NCBI GenBank assembly: GCA_904501735.1
Contig: CAJGBY010000012.1
Span: 1 to 63,340 of the forward strand
Origin: an uncultured Muribaculaceae bacterium
Lineage (GTDB): Bacteria > Bacteroidota > Bacteroidia > Bacteroidales > Muribaculaceae
Length of the DNA stretch: 63,340 nt
Direction of reading: 5' to 3'
The notes beneath the pieces were generated by a model. The model did no database searches, was not told the DNA's origin, and worked only from the letters and a program-made list of their open reading frames with translations. Position 1 is the stretch's first letter. Each line of letters begins with the position of its first letter. Made by a program: the position numbers and the translations under genes. Of this stretch, positions 35,799 to 44,006 are shown one piece after another.

Positions 35799-37484
35799 AT
35801 GAAACGTAACAACATATATTTCATTCTATCTTTGGCGTTGTGCGCAACCTCTTTCACTGCATTTGCACAAGAGCCTACGCTCACCAAAGAAATCACAATC
35901 GAAACCGACTTTGTGCCTGTGGAGCAAAAGGTAACAAAGCCAAGCACTTTGCCTACTGCAACCAAGAACAAGGTTGAGCAAAAGGAACTTCCTTATACCA
36001 ATTGGTCAAGTTCGGCAGTGCTACCTATCTCCATCAACAAGTTTGCGCCTTACCAACTTGCCAACTCTATCGACTACCCATCAACCAAAGGATATGTCGA
36101 TTTCGGCATCGGCACTCAACTCAACATTGTAGGTAGTGCAGGCTATCGCATTATCGAAAAGGAAAAGATGATGCTTAATGCATGGTTGCAACATTCATCT
36201 ACTTGGATTGGCAAAAACTCATCGCCTCTTGCATCCTACAACCCACAAAAGCAAAAGTACAACGACAATATCATTGCTCTCGACTTTGCCAACAAGTTTG
36301 CATGTGGCACATTGACTGCCAACGCATTCTATCACCTCGACAACTTCAATTATTACGGCATAAAGGACAACTTGGCAACAGCCGACGAACTCAATCAAAT
36401 AGTAAACGAATTTGGCGTGAATTTTGGTTGGAAAAACAATAACAGCAATAACAAAGTGAAATATGCTGGCGAACTGTCATTCAACCACTTCGGTTATGCT
36501 AAAAACATCGCCAACGCAAAGGGTGGATTGCAAGAAAATGCGTTACAACTCAAGGCCTCTGCCGAAACACCTCTTGGCGCACTATTCTTGGGTGCAAAAG
36601 CCGACATCAACTACACTGCCAATTCCAACATCGTTGGCGCCGACAACACCGATTGGCTTGCTGTGATCAAAGCCACACCATTCCTTCGCTACGACAGCGA
36701 AAAGTTCCATTTCTTAGGTGGTGTAAACTTTGATTTCTCGGCTCACGATGGCGCGAGCATTCGCTTTTCGCCAAGTATAAAGACATCTTTCATCGTCAAC
36801 AATGCATTCTCAGTCTATGCCGACATCACAGGTGGCAAGCACATCAATCGTATGAGCGATTACCACTCTTTGTGCCGCTACATTACACCAAGTTCTCCAT
36901 TGGGTTCATCTTACACTCCTTTCGACGGCGTGATTGGCTTCAAAGTGGGACCTTTCGCAGGATTTCACATCAAACCATACTTTGCCTATGGCTCGTTCAA
37001 GTATGCTAAACTTCCTATCAGCATCTTGCCAAGCATTTATACCACTATGGGCAATGTCAACTTTAAAGGTTGGAAAGCTGGCGTAGAATTGGGCTATAAA
37101 TTCAAAGAACTAATCGATTTCTCGGCTGGAGTACAATATGCTCCACAAAACAACGATAAGGGTTACCTCACAGGTCTTGATCGCGCCCAATTGATTGTCA
37201 ACGCGCAAGCCAAAGTAACTCCTATCAAGCCTCTTGCGATAACTCTAAGTTACGAATTGCGCAACAACCGAGCTTACTACACTCCACTCGTTACCGACGA
37301 CTCTTGGAGCACAACCAAGCTCAACAGCGTGAACAATCTATCGCTCAATGCCTACTATCAAGTGAACAAATCTCTTGGTGCTTTTGTTAATGCAAGTAAC
37401 CTGCTCAACCACCAATGGGACCTATTCTATGGTATGGGCGCACAAAAAATAAATATTCTTGCAGGTGTTAATTTTGTTTTCTAA
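35799..37484 (+). CDS. Outer-membrane beta-barrel protein paired with the TPR protein
   Basis: 561 residues. Signal peptide ends near AFAQEP. A short periplasmic N-terminal stretch (LTKEITIETDFVPVEQKV) precedes a barrel of repeated amphipathic strands that ends in INILAGVNFVF, with a terminal Phe as in proteins inserted by BamA. No plug domain is seen, so this is not a standard TonB receptor. It is co-transcribed with the TPR gene (5-nt gap). A role in transport or scaffolding is inferred from the pairing. It is followed by the OxyR-type operator of rubrerythrin, not by a clear terminator. Confidence 0.72.
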   Translation: MKRNNIYFILSLALCATSFTAFAQEPTLTKEITIETDFVPVEQKVTKPSTLPTATKNKVEQKELPYTNWSSSAVLPISINKFAPYQLANSIDYPSTKGYVDFGIGTQLNIVGSAGYRIIEKEKMMLNAWLQHSSTWIGKNSSPLASYNPQKQKYNDNIIALDFANKFACGTLTANAFYHLDNFNYYGIKDNLATADELNQIVNEFGVNFGWKNNNSNNKVKYAGELSFNHFGYAKNIANAKGGLQENALQLKASAETPLGALFLGAKADINYTANSNIVGADNTDWLAVIKATPFLRYDSEKFHFLGGVNFDFSAHDGASIRFSPSIKTSFIVNNAFSVYADITGGKHINRMSDYHSLCRYITPSSPLGSSYTPFDGVIGFKVGPFAGFHIKPYFAYGSFKYAKLPISILPSIYTTMGNVNFKGWKAGVELGYKFKELIDFSAGVQYAPQNNDKGYLTGLDRAQLIVNAQAKVTPIKPLAITLSYELRNNRAYYTPLVTDDSWSTTKLNSVNNLSLNAYYQVNKSLGAFVNASNLLNHQWDLFYGMGAQKINILAGVNFVF

Positions 37485-37534
37485 AAAAATTAACCGTTCA
37501 TTTACAACACTTTAACACCATACAAAGTGGCGAT

Positions 37535-37570
37535 ATAGACAAAATCTATGTGGGTATAGATACAGGCTGT
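37535..37570 (+). promoter_or_regulatory. Candidate OxyR operator of rubrerythrin
   Basis: ATAG-N7-CTAT-N6-ATAG-N7-CTGT, ending 22 bp before the -7 box. Elements and spacers match the desulfoferrodoxin operator almost base for base, including the N7 of the first half and the GCTGTTGCA after the last element. Confidence 0.78.
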
Positions 37571-37600
37571 TGCATACATTTCAAAATGAATATAATTTTG
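37570..37600 (+). promoter_or_regulatory. Rubrerythrin promoter
   Basis: TTG (37570-37572), 20-bp spacer, TAATTTTG (37593-37600). The -33 element abuts the operator. Confidence 0.7.
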
Positions 37601-37651
37601 TACCAGAAAATTAAACAATAACAATAACGAAACAATTAAAACAATACTACT

Positions 37652-38230
37652 ATGGCTAAATCTGTAAAAGGAACTCAAACTGAGAAACATCTATTAATGT
37701 CGTTTGCTGGTGAATCACAAGCAAGAATGAGATACACTTACTTTGCTGAAAAGGCAAAAGAAGAAGGTTTCGAACAAATCGCAGCTATCTTCATGGAAAC
37801 TGCTGAACAAGAAAGAGAACACGCTAAGCGTATGTTCAAGTTCTTAGAAGGTGGTATGCTTGAAATCAACGCTTGCTATCCTGCTGGTATGATTGGTACT
37901 ACTGCTGAAAACTTGAAGGCTGCTGCCGAAGGCGAACACGAAGAATGGTCACTTGACTACCCTAAATTTGCCGATGTTGCTGCTGAAGAAGGTTTCCCTG
38001 CTATTGCTGCTATGTATCGCGCTATCGCTATCGCTGAAAAGGCTCACGAAGACCGTTACTTGGCTCTATTGAAGAATGTGGAAGAATACACAGTATTCAA
38101 GAAAGATGGTAAGGTGTACTGGCAATGCCGCAACTGTGGTTATGTGGTTGAAGCTACTGAAGCTCCTAAGGCTTGTCCAGCATGCTTGTTCCCACAAACT
38201 TACTTCGAAGTTCAAAAGAACAATTATTAA
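37652..38230 (+). CDS. rbr: Rubrerythrin
   Basis: Non-haem diiron peroxidase that reduces H2O2 in anaerobes. 192 residues. An N-terminal ferritin-like domain has Glu21 in GESQARMRY, Glu54/His57 in AEQEREHAKR, and the second half with AIAEKAHEDRY; a C-terminal rubredoxin domain has CRNCGYV and CPACLFP. This is the classic rubrerythrin order. The leader is about 45 nt. The promoter carries an OxyR-type operator, so it belongs with dps, ahpCF and desulfoferrodoxin in a peroxide/superoxide response. Monocistronic, with a strong terminator. Confidence 0.96.
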   Translation: MAKSVKGTQTEKHLLMSFAGESQARMRYTYFAEKAKEEGFEQIAAIFMETAEQEREHAKRMFKFLEGGMLEINACYPAGMIGTTAENLKAAAEGEHEEWSLDYPKFADVAAEEGFPAIAAMYRAIAIAEKAHEDRYLALLKNVEEYTVFKKDGKVYWQCRNCGYVVEATEAPKACPACLFPQTYFEVQKNNY

Positions 38231-38250
38231 TTTGGTTATTATAAAAAGAG

Positions 38251-38289
38251 AAAAGCTTGCCAATGTGATATTGGCAAGCTTTTTTTATT
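38251..38289. terminator. Terminator between rbr and the convergent GH31 gene
   Basis: AAAAGCTTGCCAAT (38251-38264) pairs with ATTGGCAAGCTTTT (38270-38283), followed by T. It can act for both genes. Confidence 0.85.
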
Positions 38290-38305
38290 GCTTAATTATT
38301 CGCAA

Positions 38306-40759
38306 TTACTTTGTTACAGTGATTGTACGAGGATTATAATTCCATGCTACACGCACCCATAGAGTGTGAGCGGCTGCATCATAGTAGTAATTACCATTGT
38401 TAAGGGCTTCCTTCGAGCTTGCTGCTGCGAGTTCGCTATTTCCCCACTCCACTTTCTTAGGAGCATTTTCTACAGCGATAAGTTCGAATGTAAAGAAGCG
38501 TTCTGCAGGCATTGCTTGATAACCCCAACCTTCAGTATCCATCGAGATTGCAAGATATTCCTTATTCTCACGAGCCACGAAATTGATAAGTTGGTATCTC
38601 TTTTCCTCTATTGTAAGAGTGCTTGTGCGATCGTCGTCAAATAGTGAATATTCGCTCTTCTTAGCTCCTGTGAAGTACTTCACAAGGAATCGTGAAGCAT
38701 CATAAGCCTCTGTGCTACGCATTGCATAGTCGGCCATTGGGATAAATGCTCCTGCTTTAGCAAACACTGGAATAGTGTGCAATGGTGCAGCACATTCAGC
38801 CTTCACTGGGCCTTCGAAACTTACAGCAGGGTTTTCTATTGAGTACCACTTTCCTGCTGGGAAATACACTTCGCGTGATGTCTTGCCTGGCTCAATCACT
38901 GGAGCTACAAGCACATTGCGACCCCATAGGTATTCGTCTTCAATATCGGCTGTTGCAACATCTTTTGCAGTGTCATAGAAGTTTAGAGGACGAACAAATG
39001 GTGCACCACTCACTGCATTTTCGTAGGCAAGCGAATAGTTGTAAGGCAACCATTCATAGCGAGCCTTAATGATTTTCTTGAATGCCTCTTGATAGCCTGG
39101 TGTTGTGTAGTGATATGGTTCGGCCTTCACAGTGCTGTGAGTACGGAACACTGGTGTAAACAAGCCCAATTGCAACCAACGAGCATACAATTCTTCATTT
39201 GTAGGATTTGCTGGGTCAACTGCAAAGCCACCCACATCGTGCGACATATATCCCATACCGCTCAATGCGCTATTAATCATGATAGGTACTTGTGCTTGCA
39301 AACCACCCCACGAACGACTCACATCGGTACTCCATGGAAACACTGAGAAGCGTTGTAGACCAGCTGTACCACCACGCATAAGTGTCATCAAGCGCACGCG
39401 TGGATATTCCTTCTTGAATCCTTCATAGATGATACGGCTCCATTCGTTGCCATACACATTGTGATATTCACTTGCTGTTTCGCCATTGTGATGACGAATA
39501 GTAAGTGGGTGTACTTCTGGTTCGCCAAGGTCGCCCCACCAACCTGTTACACCTTCGTCGGTGAGTTGTTTATAGCGATTCCACAACCATTCACGAGTAG
39601 CTGGATTGCTCACATCAAACATACCAGCTTCACCCACCCATGTAGTTACATCGTGTGTGTTGCCCACAGAGTCAAATGTTAGGAATCCTGCTTCTTTAAA
39701 CTTATTATAGTTGTCAATAGCACCTATTTTATTGATATATGGTTGTGATATTATCACAGTCTTCACGCCATCGGTTTTCAACTTAGCAAGCATCGCCTTG
39801 TGGTCAGGCCATTGAGTCTTGTTCCACTCAAGGCGTCCCATGTCGGTTTCTTGACCATACCAATAAAGGTCAAGCACAATACCATCCACTGGATAACCTT
39901 CGCGGCGAAGTGTGTCAATCACGCCTTCAGTCTCGGCCTGTGTGCGATAACCATATTTTGAAGTAATGTAGCCCAATGCCCAGAATGGTGCAAGCTCTTG
40001 ACGGCCAGTCAACTCGGTATAATTCTTCACAACACCTGCAATATCGCCCTTTTCCGAACCTATAAAGTAGTAAGACACTGGAGTCTTGCATTCAGTTACA
40101 TATTCTACTGGATCTTTCAATATCAACTTAGACGCTGTGTAATCGTCGAAATACACACCATATCCAAGCGAAGAAATATAGAATGGCACTGTAATATTCA
40201 TTTGCGAAGTGCGATCACCCTTTCCGTAGGCATAGTTTTGCTTGTTGAACATAACCATTGTGTCGCCTTTCAAGTCATAGCTCACGCCTCGTTCGCCACA
40301 GCCATAGAACGATTCTTCGGCAGCGCTCTTGAACGAAATCACGCGTTCTTTGCCTTGTTTTGCAATGCCTGCCGATTCTTCAAGCAAAGTCTTTTTGCCA
40401 CGCTTGAACGACACAGCCGAAGTAGCTTTATCCACCACCACTTCATTACCATTGCGCATAGCTATCACAAGTTTTCCATCGGCATCTATTACATCATATT
40501 TCACGCGCACCGATGGCATTACCACACTCTTCGAAGGCTTTTCGGCCACTGCTTCAGCCACTGCCACCTTCACTATCTCATTACTATAAGGAGTAATAAT
40601 CTGCTTGCCATTTTTCGACACTACAACAAGCGAATTTCCACTTTTTTCATAGCTCACCACCTCGCCAAGCGACGCAGCGTTAAGTGCCACACACGAAAAA
40701 GCAATCAAGCAAGATGCCACAAGCATTCTTGCACATTTGTGAATCATCGTTTTCATCAA
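38306..40759 (-). CDS. GH31 family glycoside hydrolase (alpha-glucosidase/xylosidase type), secreted
   Basis: 817 residues. Signal peptide ends near ALNAAS. An N-terminal galactose-mutarotase-like beta domain (about 30-240) is followed by the (beta/alpha)8 domain with GITSKYGY-like entry strands, VDGIVLDLYWYG, the probable nucleophile Asp410 in TGWWGDLGEPE and the probable acid/base Asp479 in FPWSTDVSRSW. A DUF5110-like C-terminal beta region follows (VLVAPVIEPGKTSREVYFPAGKWY). GH31 enzymes of this kind release alpha-linked glucose or xylose. No sus genes surround it, so it is not part of a local polysaccharide-use locus. It has its own -7 box at 40789-40796. Confidence 0.92.
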   Translation of the reverse strand: MMKTMIHKCARMLVASCLIAFSCVALNAASLGEVVSYEKSGNSLVVVSKNGKQIITPYSNEIVKVAVAEAVAEKPSKSVVMPSVRVKYDVIDADGKLVIAMRNGNEVVVDKATSAVSFKRGKKTLLEESAGIAKQGKERVISFKSAAEESFYGCGERGVSYDLKGDTMVMFNKQNYAYGKGDRTSQMNITVPFYISSLGYGVYFDDYTASKLILKDPVEYVTECKTPVSYYFIGSEKGDIAGVVKNYTELTGRQELAPFWALGYITSKYGYRTQAETEGVIDTLRREGYPVDGIVLDLYWYGQETDMGRLEWNKTQWPDHKAMLAKLKTDGVKTVIISQPYINKIGAIDNYNKFKEAGFLTFDSVGNTHDVTTWVGEAGMFDVSNPATREWLWNRYKQLTDEGVTGWWGDLGEPEVHPLTIRHHNGETASEYHNVYGNEWSRIIYEGFKKEYPRVRLMTLMRGGTAGLQRFSVFPWSTDVSRSWGGLQAQVPIMINSALSGMGYMSHDVGGFAVDPANPTNEELYARWLQLGLFTPVFRTHSTVKAEPYHYTTPGYQEAFKKIIKARYEWLPYNYSLAYENAVSGAPFVRPLNFYDTAKDVATADIEDEYLWGRNVLVAPVIEPGKTSREVYFPAGKWYSIENPAVSFEGPVKAECAAPLHTIPVFAKAGAFIPMADYAMRSTEAYDASRFLVKYFTGAKKSEYSLFDDDRTSTLTIEEKRYQLINFVARENKEYLAISMDTEGWGYQAMPAERFFTFELIAVENAPKKVEWGNSELAAASSKEALNNGNYYYDAAAHTLWVRVAWNYNPRTITVTK

Positions 40760-40788
40760 GTACTATATAGTTATTATGTTTCTACACG

Positions 40789-40796
40789 CAAAGATA
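40789..40796 (-). promoter_or_regulatory. Candidate -7 box of the GH31 gene
   Basis: Minus strand TATCTTTG, 30 bp before the ATG. Confidence 0.5.
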
Positions 40797-40860
40797 AGCC
40801 TTAAAACTTTAATTTTAAATAAAACATAAACAAATATTCTTCAATACTCAATAAAATAAA

Positions 40861-40868
40861 TATCTTTG
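40861..40868 (+). promoter_or_regulatory. Candidate -7 box of the glutamine synthetase gene
   Basis: TATCTTTG, 73 bp before the ATG at 40942. Confidence 0.5.
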
Positions 40869-40941
40869 CAATTAAATGTAGTTACCACTACTGCATAACA
40901 TACCTTTTAAACGCTGAAAATAATCTAAAAAACGAATCTAT

Positions 40942-42444
40942 ATGAACAAAGAACTAAACCTAAACCCTAATCCAGTGGTGGCTTATTTGAAAAAGCCAAG
41001 TTGCGAATTTACTAAAGCCGATATCATTCGCTACATCAGCGAAAATGGCATTCGCATGGTGAACTTTATGTATCCAGCTGGCGACGGTCGTTTGAAAACT
41101 CTTAATTTCGTAATCAATAACGAGGCTTACCTCGAAGCTATCCTCACTTGTGGCGAACGAGTTGACGGATCAAGCCTTTTCCCTTTCATCGAAGCTGGTA
41201 GTAGCGACCTTTATGTGGTGCCTCGCTTCCGCACTGCATTCCTCGATCCTTTTGCCGAAATCCCTACTCTTTCTATGCTTTGTTCTTATTTCAACAAAGA
41301 CGGTGAATTGCTCGAAAGCTCTCCCGAAAACACTCTCCGCAAGGCGTGCCGTGCGTTCAACGAAGTTACTGGCATGGAATTCGAAGCTATGGGCGAACTT
41401 GAATACTATGTTATCGCTCCCGATATGGAGCTATACCCTGCTACCGACCAACGCGGTTACCACGAATCGGGTCCTTATGCTAAGTTCAACGACTTCCGCA
41501 CTAAGTGTATGTCTTACATCGCACAAGCAGGTGGCATGATCAAGTACGGACACTCTGAAGTGGGCAATTTCACTATCGATGGCAAAATCTACGAACAAAA
41601 CGAAATAGAATTCCTTCCTGTGAAGGCCGAAGAAGCTGCCGACCAACTTATGATTGCTAAGTGGATCATTCGCAACCTTGCATTCCGTCTTGGTCTCGAC
41701 ATCACTTTCGCACCTAAGATCACTACTGGCAAGGCTGGCTCGGGCTTGCACATCCACATGCGCATCGTGAAGGACGGTAAGAACCAAATGCTCGACGGTG
41801 GCGTTCTTTCGGCTACTGCTCGCCGTGCTATCGCTGGTATGATGGAACTTGCACCATCTATCACATCATTTGGCAACACCAACCCTACTTCTTATTTCCG
41901 TCTTGTTCCTCACCAAGAAGCACCAACCAATGTGTGCTGGGGCGACCGCAACCGTTCGGTGCTTGTACGCGTTCCTCTTGGCTGGGCTGCTAAATCTGAT
42001 ATGTGTCGCACTGCTAACCCTCTCGAAAGCGACAGCAACTACGACACAACTCAAAAACAAACCGTCGAAATGCGTTCTCCTGACGGCTCTGCCGACCTTT
42101 ACCAACTTATCGCTGGTTTGGCTGTTGCTTGCCGCTATGGTTTCGAACTTGAAAATGCTCTCGAAATTGCTGAACGCACATATGTAAATGTCAACATTCA
42201 CCAAAAAGAAAACGAAGATAAACTTAAGAATTTGGATCAACTTCCTGATAGTTGCGAAGCATCTGCCGACTGTCTCGAACGCCAACGCGACATTTTCGAA
42301 CGCCACAATGTGTTCAGTCCTGCCATGATCGACGGAATTATAAAGAAACTTCGCTCTTATGGCGACCGTACACTCCGTGCCGACATCGATGGCAACCAAG
42401 AAGCTATGTTACAGCTTGTTAAGCAATATTTCCACTGTGGATAA
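40942..42444 (+). CDS. glnA: Glutamine synthetase (type I-like)
   Basis: Makes glutamine from glutamate, ammonia and ATP. 500 residues, far shorter than GSIII (about 730), which Bacteroidales also carry. The beta-grasp domain (about 28-110) is followed by the catalytic domain: GELEYYVI with metal-binding Glu, NEIEFLPVKAEEAADQ, the GSGLHIHMRI stretch with the conserved His, and NPTSYFRLVPHQEAPTNVCWGDRNRSVLVRVPLG with the phosphate-binding Arg. The usual NRSAxxRIP appears as NRSVLVRVP. No adenylylation-loop Tyr motif can be identified with confidence. It has its own promoter. No nitrogen-regulation genes are adjacent. Confidence 0.9.
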   Translation: MNKELNLNPNPVVAYLKKPSCEFTKADIIRYISENGIRMVNFMYPAGDGRLKTLNFVINNEAYLEAILTCGERVDGSSLFPFIEAGSSDLYVVPRFRTAFLDPFAEIPTLSMLCSYFNKDGELLESSPENTLRKACRAFNEVTGMEFEAMGELEYYVIAPDMELYPATDQRGYHESGPYAKFNDFRTKCMSYIAQAGGMIKYGHSEVGNFTIDGKIYEQNEIEFLPVKAEEAADQLMIAKWIIRNLAFRLGLDITFAPKITTGKAGSGLHIHMRIVKDGKNQMLDGGVLSATARRAIAGMMELAPSITSFGNTNPTSYFRLVPHQEAPTNVCWGDRNRSVLVRVPLGWAAKSDMCRTANPLESDSNYDTTQKQTVEMRSPDGSADLYQLIAGLAVACRYGFELENALEIAERTYVNVNIHQKENEDKLKNLDQLPDSCEASADCLERQRDIFERHNVFSPAMIDGIIKKLRSYGDRTLRADIDGNQEAMLQLVKQYFHCG

Positions 42445-42510
42445 TAAGTGGTTGATTTCGGAGGCGAAGAAAAAAATATCAAAAAAATGAAAATTTTTTT
42501 GGTAAAATAC

Positions 42511-42540
42511 TTGCTAATTCAAAAATAATGCGTACCTTTG
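42511..42540 (+). promoter_or_regulatory. Promoter of tRNA-Lys
   Basis: TTG (42511-42513), 19-bp spacer, TACCTTTG (42533-42540). A near-ideal Bacteroidota promoter. Confidence 0.75.
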
Positions 42541-42562
42541 CAACCGAAATCAACAACACGAT

Positions 42563-42638
42563 GACTTCGTAGCTCAGTTGGTAGAGCAACTGACTCTTAA
42601 TCAGTGGGTCGAGAGTTCGAGCCTCTCCGAGGTCACCA
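42563..42638 (+). tRNA. tRNA-Lys(CTT)
   Basis: 76 nt including an encoded CCA. The acceptor GACTTCG pairs with CGAGGTC (one G-U). The D arm holds AGCTCAGTTGGTAGAGC, the anticodon stem ACTGA/TCAGT closes CTCTTAA with anticodon CTT, and the T arm is GAGAGTTCGAGCCTCTC. It reads AAG, the Lys codon strongly favoured by the highly expressed genes of this window. Confidence 0.96.
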
Positions 42639-42643
42639 AAACG

Positions 42644-42681
42644 AAAGGAAGTTCTTTTTTTTGAACTTCCTTTTTTGTTTT
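42644..42681 (+). terminator. Terminator of tRNA-Lys
   Basis: AAAGGAAGTTC (42644-42654) pairs with GAACTTCCTTT (42663-42673), followed by a T run. Confidence 0.8.
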
Positions 42682-42808
42682 TATCCACTACCTATCAACC
42701 TTATTCACCCTATAAGGCTCATTCAACTCATCACCACCACTATTGACACTATAGCCACTATTCACCTCCCCCCTTCTGTACTTTTGTCTAAAAAAAACCA
42801 CAGCTCCA

Positions 42809-43273
42809 CTAATTAGCATAGTAGACATACCCATTGAGGTAGATGGCGAAGATGAGCCATAGTGCATAAGGAACAAAAAGCCACATTGAGGCGCGATTCA
42901 CCTTATACGCCTTTTCCATATACAGCATCACCACATAGGCAAGCGCTATGATATTCACCATTCCCAGGAACGGACTTTCCATGTAAAAGAAGCTCACACT
43001 CCACAGAAAGTTCAGCGCAAGCTGTATACCGAAAATCTTTTTCAGCGCACGGCGACGCTTACTTCTTGCCGGCAGTATCAACCCCACCGACACACCCATA
43101 CACACATAAATTATCGCCCAAGCAACTGGGAACGCCCTATTAGGTGGCATTATGCTCGGTTTGTCGAGCAACGGATACCAATTAGCCAACGCATCGGCTT
43201 GCACCCATCGCGCCACACCACCCACAGCAAAGCATATCACCACCGCTACAACTATTCTTAATGCCTTTTTCAT
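42809..43273 (-). CDS. tspO: TspO/MBR family membrane protein
   Basis: 154 residues from the ATG at 43273. The ORF could extend upstream to 43354, but the extra 27 residues are polar and unlike the family. Five hydrophobic segments are visible, as expected for TspO. Family motifs are WYPLLDKPSIMPPNRAFPVAW, QLALNFLWSVSFF and the terminal YLNGYVYYAN. TspO binds tetrapyrroles and sterol-like ligands and is linked to stress responses; the physiological role in Bacteroidota is unclear. It is divergent from the structured leader of the AAA+ gene. Confidence 0.9.
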   Translation of the reverse strand: MKKALRIVVAVVICFAVGGVARWVQADALANWYPLLDKPSIMPPNRAFPVAWAIIYVCMGVSVGLILPARSKRRRALKKIFGIQLALNFLWSVSFFYMESPFLGMVNIIALAYVVMLYMEKAYKVNRASMWLFVPYALWLIFAIYLNGYVYYAN

Positions 43274-43394
43274 ATCTGATTCGCTTTCCCTATAAAACAC
43301 CTCAACATCGTGCCAAGTTTTACACAAAAACGAATTATTTTCGCTAATTTTCACTTTATTTCTACACTTTGTTTGCTATTTCAAAAACTTTTCT

Positions 43395-43402
43395 TAACTT
43401 TG
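43395..43402 (+). promoter_or_regulatory. Candidate -7 box of the structured leader
   Basis: TAACTTTG. A transcript starting about 6 nt downstream would have a leader of almost 600 nt before the AAA+ ATPase gene. Confidence 0.5.
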
Positions 43403-43970
43403 CAGTGCATATTGGGGTAGTAGCCGCCTACATAGCGACTCATCTCCAAAACAGAGAGAAAAATAGTGTTTTTAAAACATTTCACAACTAACTATTAATC
43501 ACAAAACTTTTATTAACTAACTCATCTGAGCATGCTTCGGCAACGATGCATAGCATTGCAACACGCCCTACACAGAAAAATACACCCATGCATGCTCACA
43601 AAACATTATCATAGTTTTATGACTCAACAATCAAAGAAATCGTTTGCAAATGAATCGAACCACCTTCGACGCAGGTTTTAATGCCTTCGCTTCTTAGTGT
43701 TCGCAGTTATCGCATCACGGGATTGCTATGCCCCGACCATTGGTCGCGGTTCTGGTAGCAATGTGCGATAGCTACGCCCACCCGATTCGGCAAGCAACGA
43801 GTTCTTTGACATGTTGGCACAAAGGCGCTCAAGGGGAAATCCTATGCGATAGGAAACGCGCCTCATCTCCTGAGATTTTAAAAATTATTGTCTAACCCAG
43901 CATCATTCGATGCTCCATCCACACAGCGGGCCATCGGTTCGCAGGAGGCTTCGTCGCCCCCATTCAACAA
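43403..43970 (+). ncRNA. Long structured leader or independent RNA upstream of the AAA+ gene
   Basis: This roughly 570-nt stretch has no convincing coding frame but several strong stems. H1: TGAGCATGC (43527-43535) with GCATGCTCA (43590-43598). H2, a stacked hairpin at 43705-43773: AGTTATCGCA/TGCGATAGCT, ATTGCTA/TAGCAAT and CGACC/GGTCG. H3: GGCGC (43824-43828) with GCGCC (43858-43862), enclosing CCTAT/ATAGG. H4: AGCATC/GATGCT (43899-43914). Between H2 and H3, GTTCTTTGA (43801-43809) resembles a boxA antitermination element. No known riboswitch, tmRNA, SRP or RNase P signature was recognised. It could be a cis-acting leader or a separate RNA gene. Confidence 0.5.
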
Positions 43971-44006
43971 TATTTTTTAATCACCATTTAACAACAAATT
44001 ACTACT

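Noticed and set aside
39998..40804. 268-codon plus-strand ORF opposite the GH31 gene
   Set aside because: It is antisense to a clear GH31 enzyme with intact catalytic residues, and its translation is rich in His, Cys and Phe with no family resemblance.
43274..43354. Longer TspO with 27 extra N-terminal residues
   Set aside because: The extension is polar, unlike the family, whose first membrane helix starts within a few residues of the N-terminus.
43403..43970. tmRNA, RNase P, SRP or 6S RNA in the structured leader
   Set aside because: None of the core sequence signatures of the first three was found, and there is no single long bubble-bearing hairpin with paired ends as in 6S RNA.
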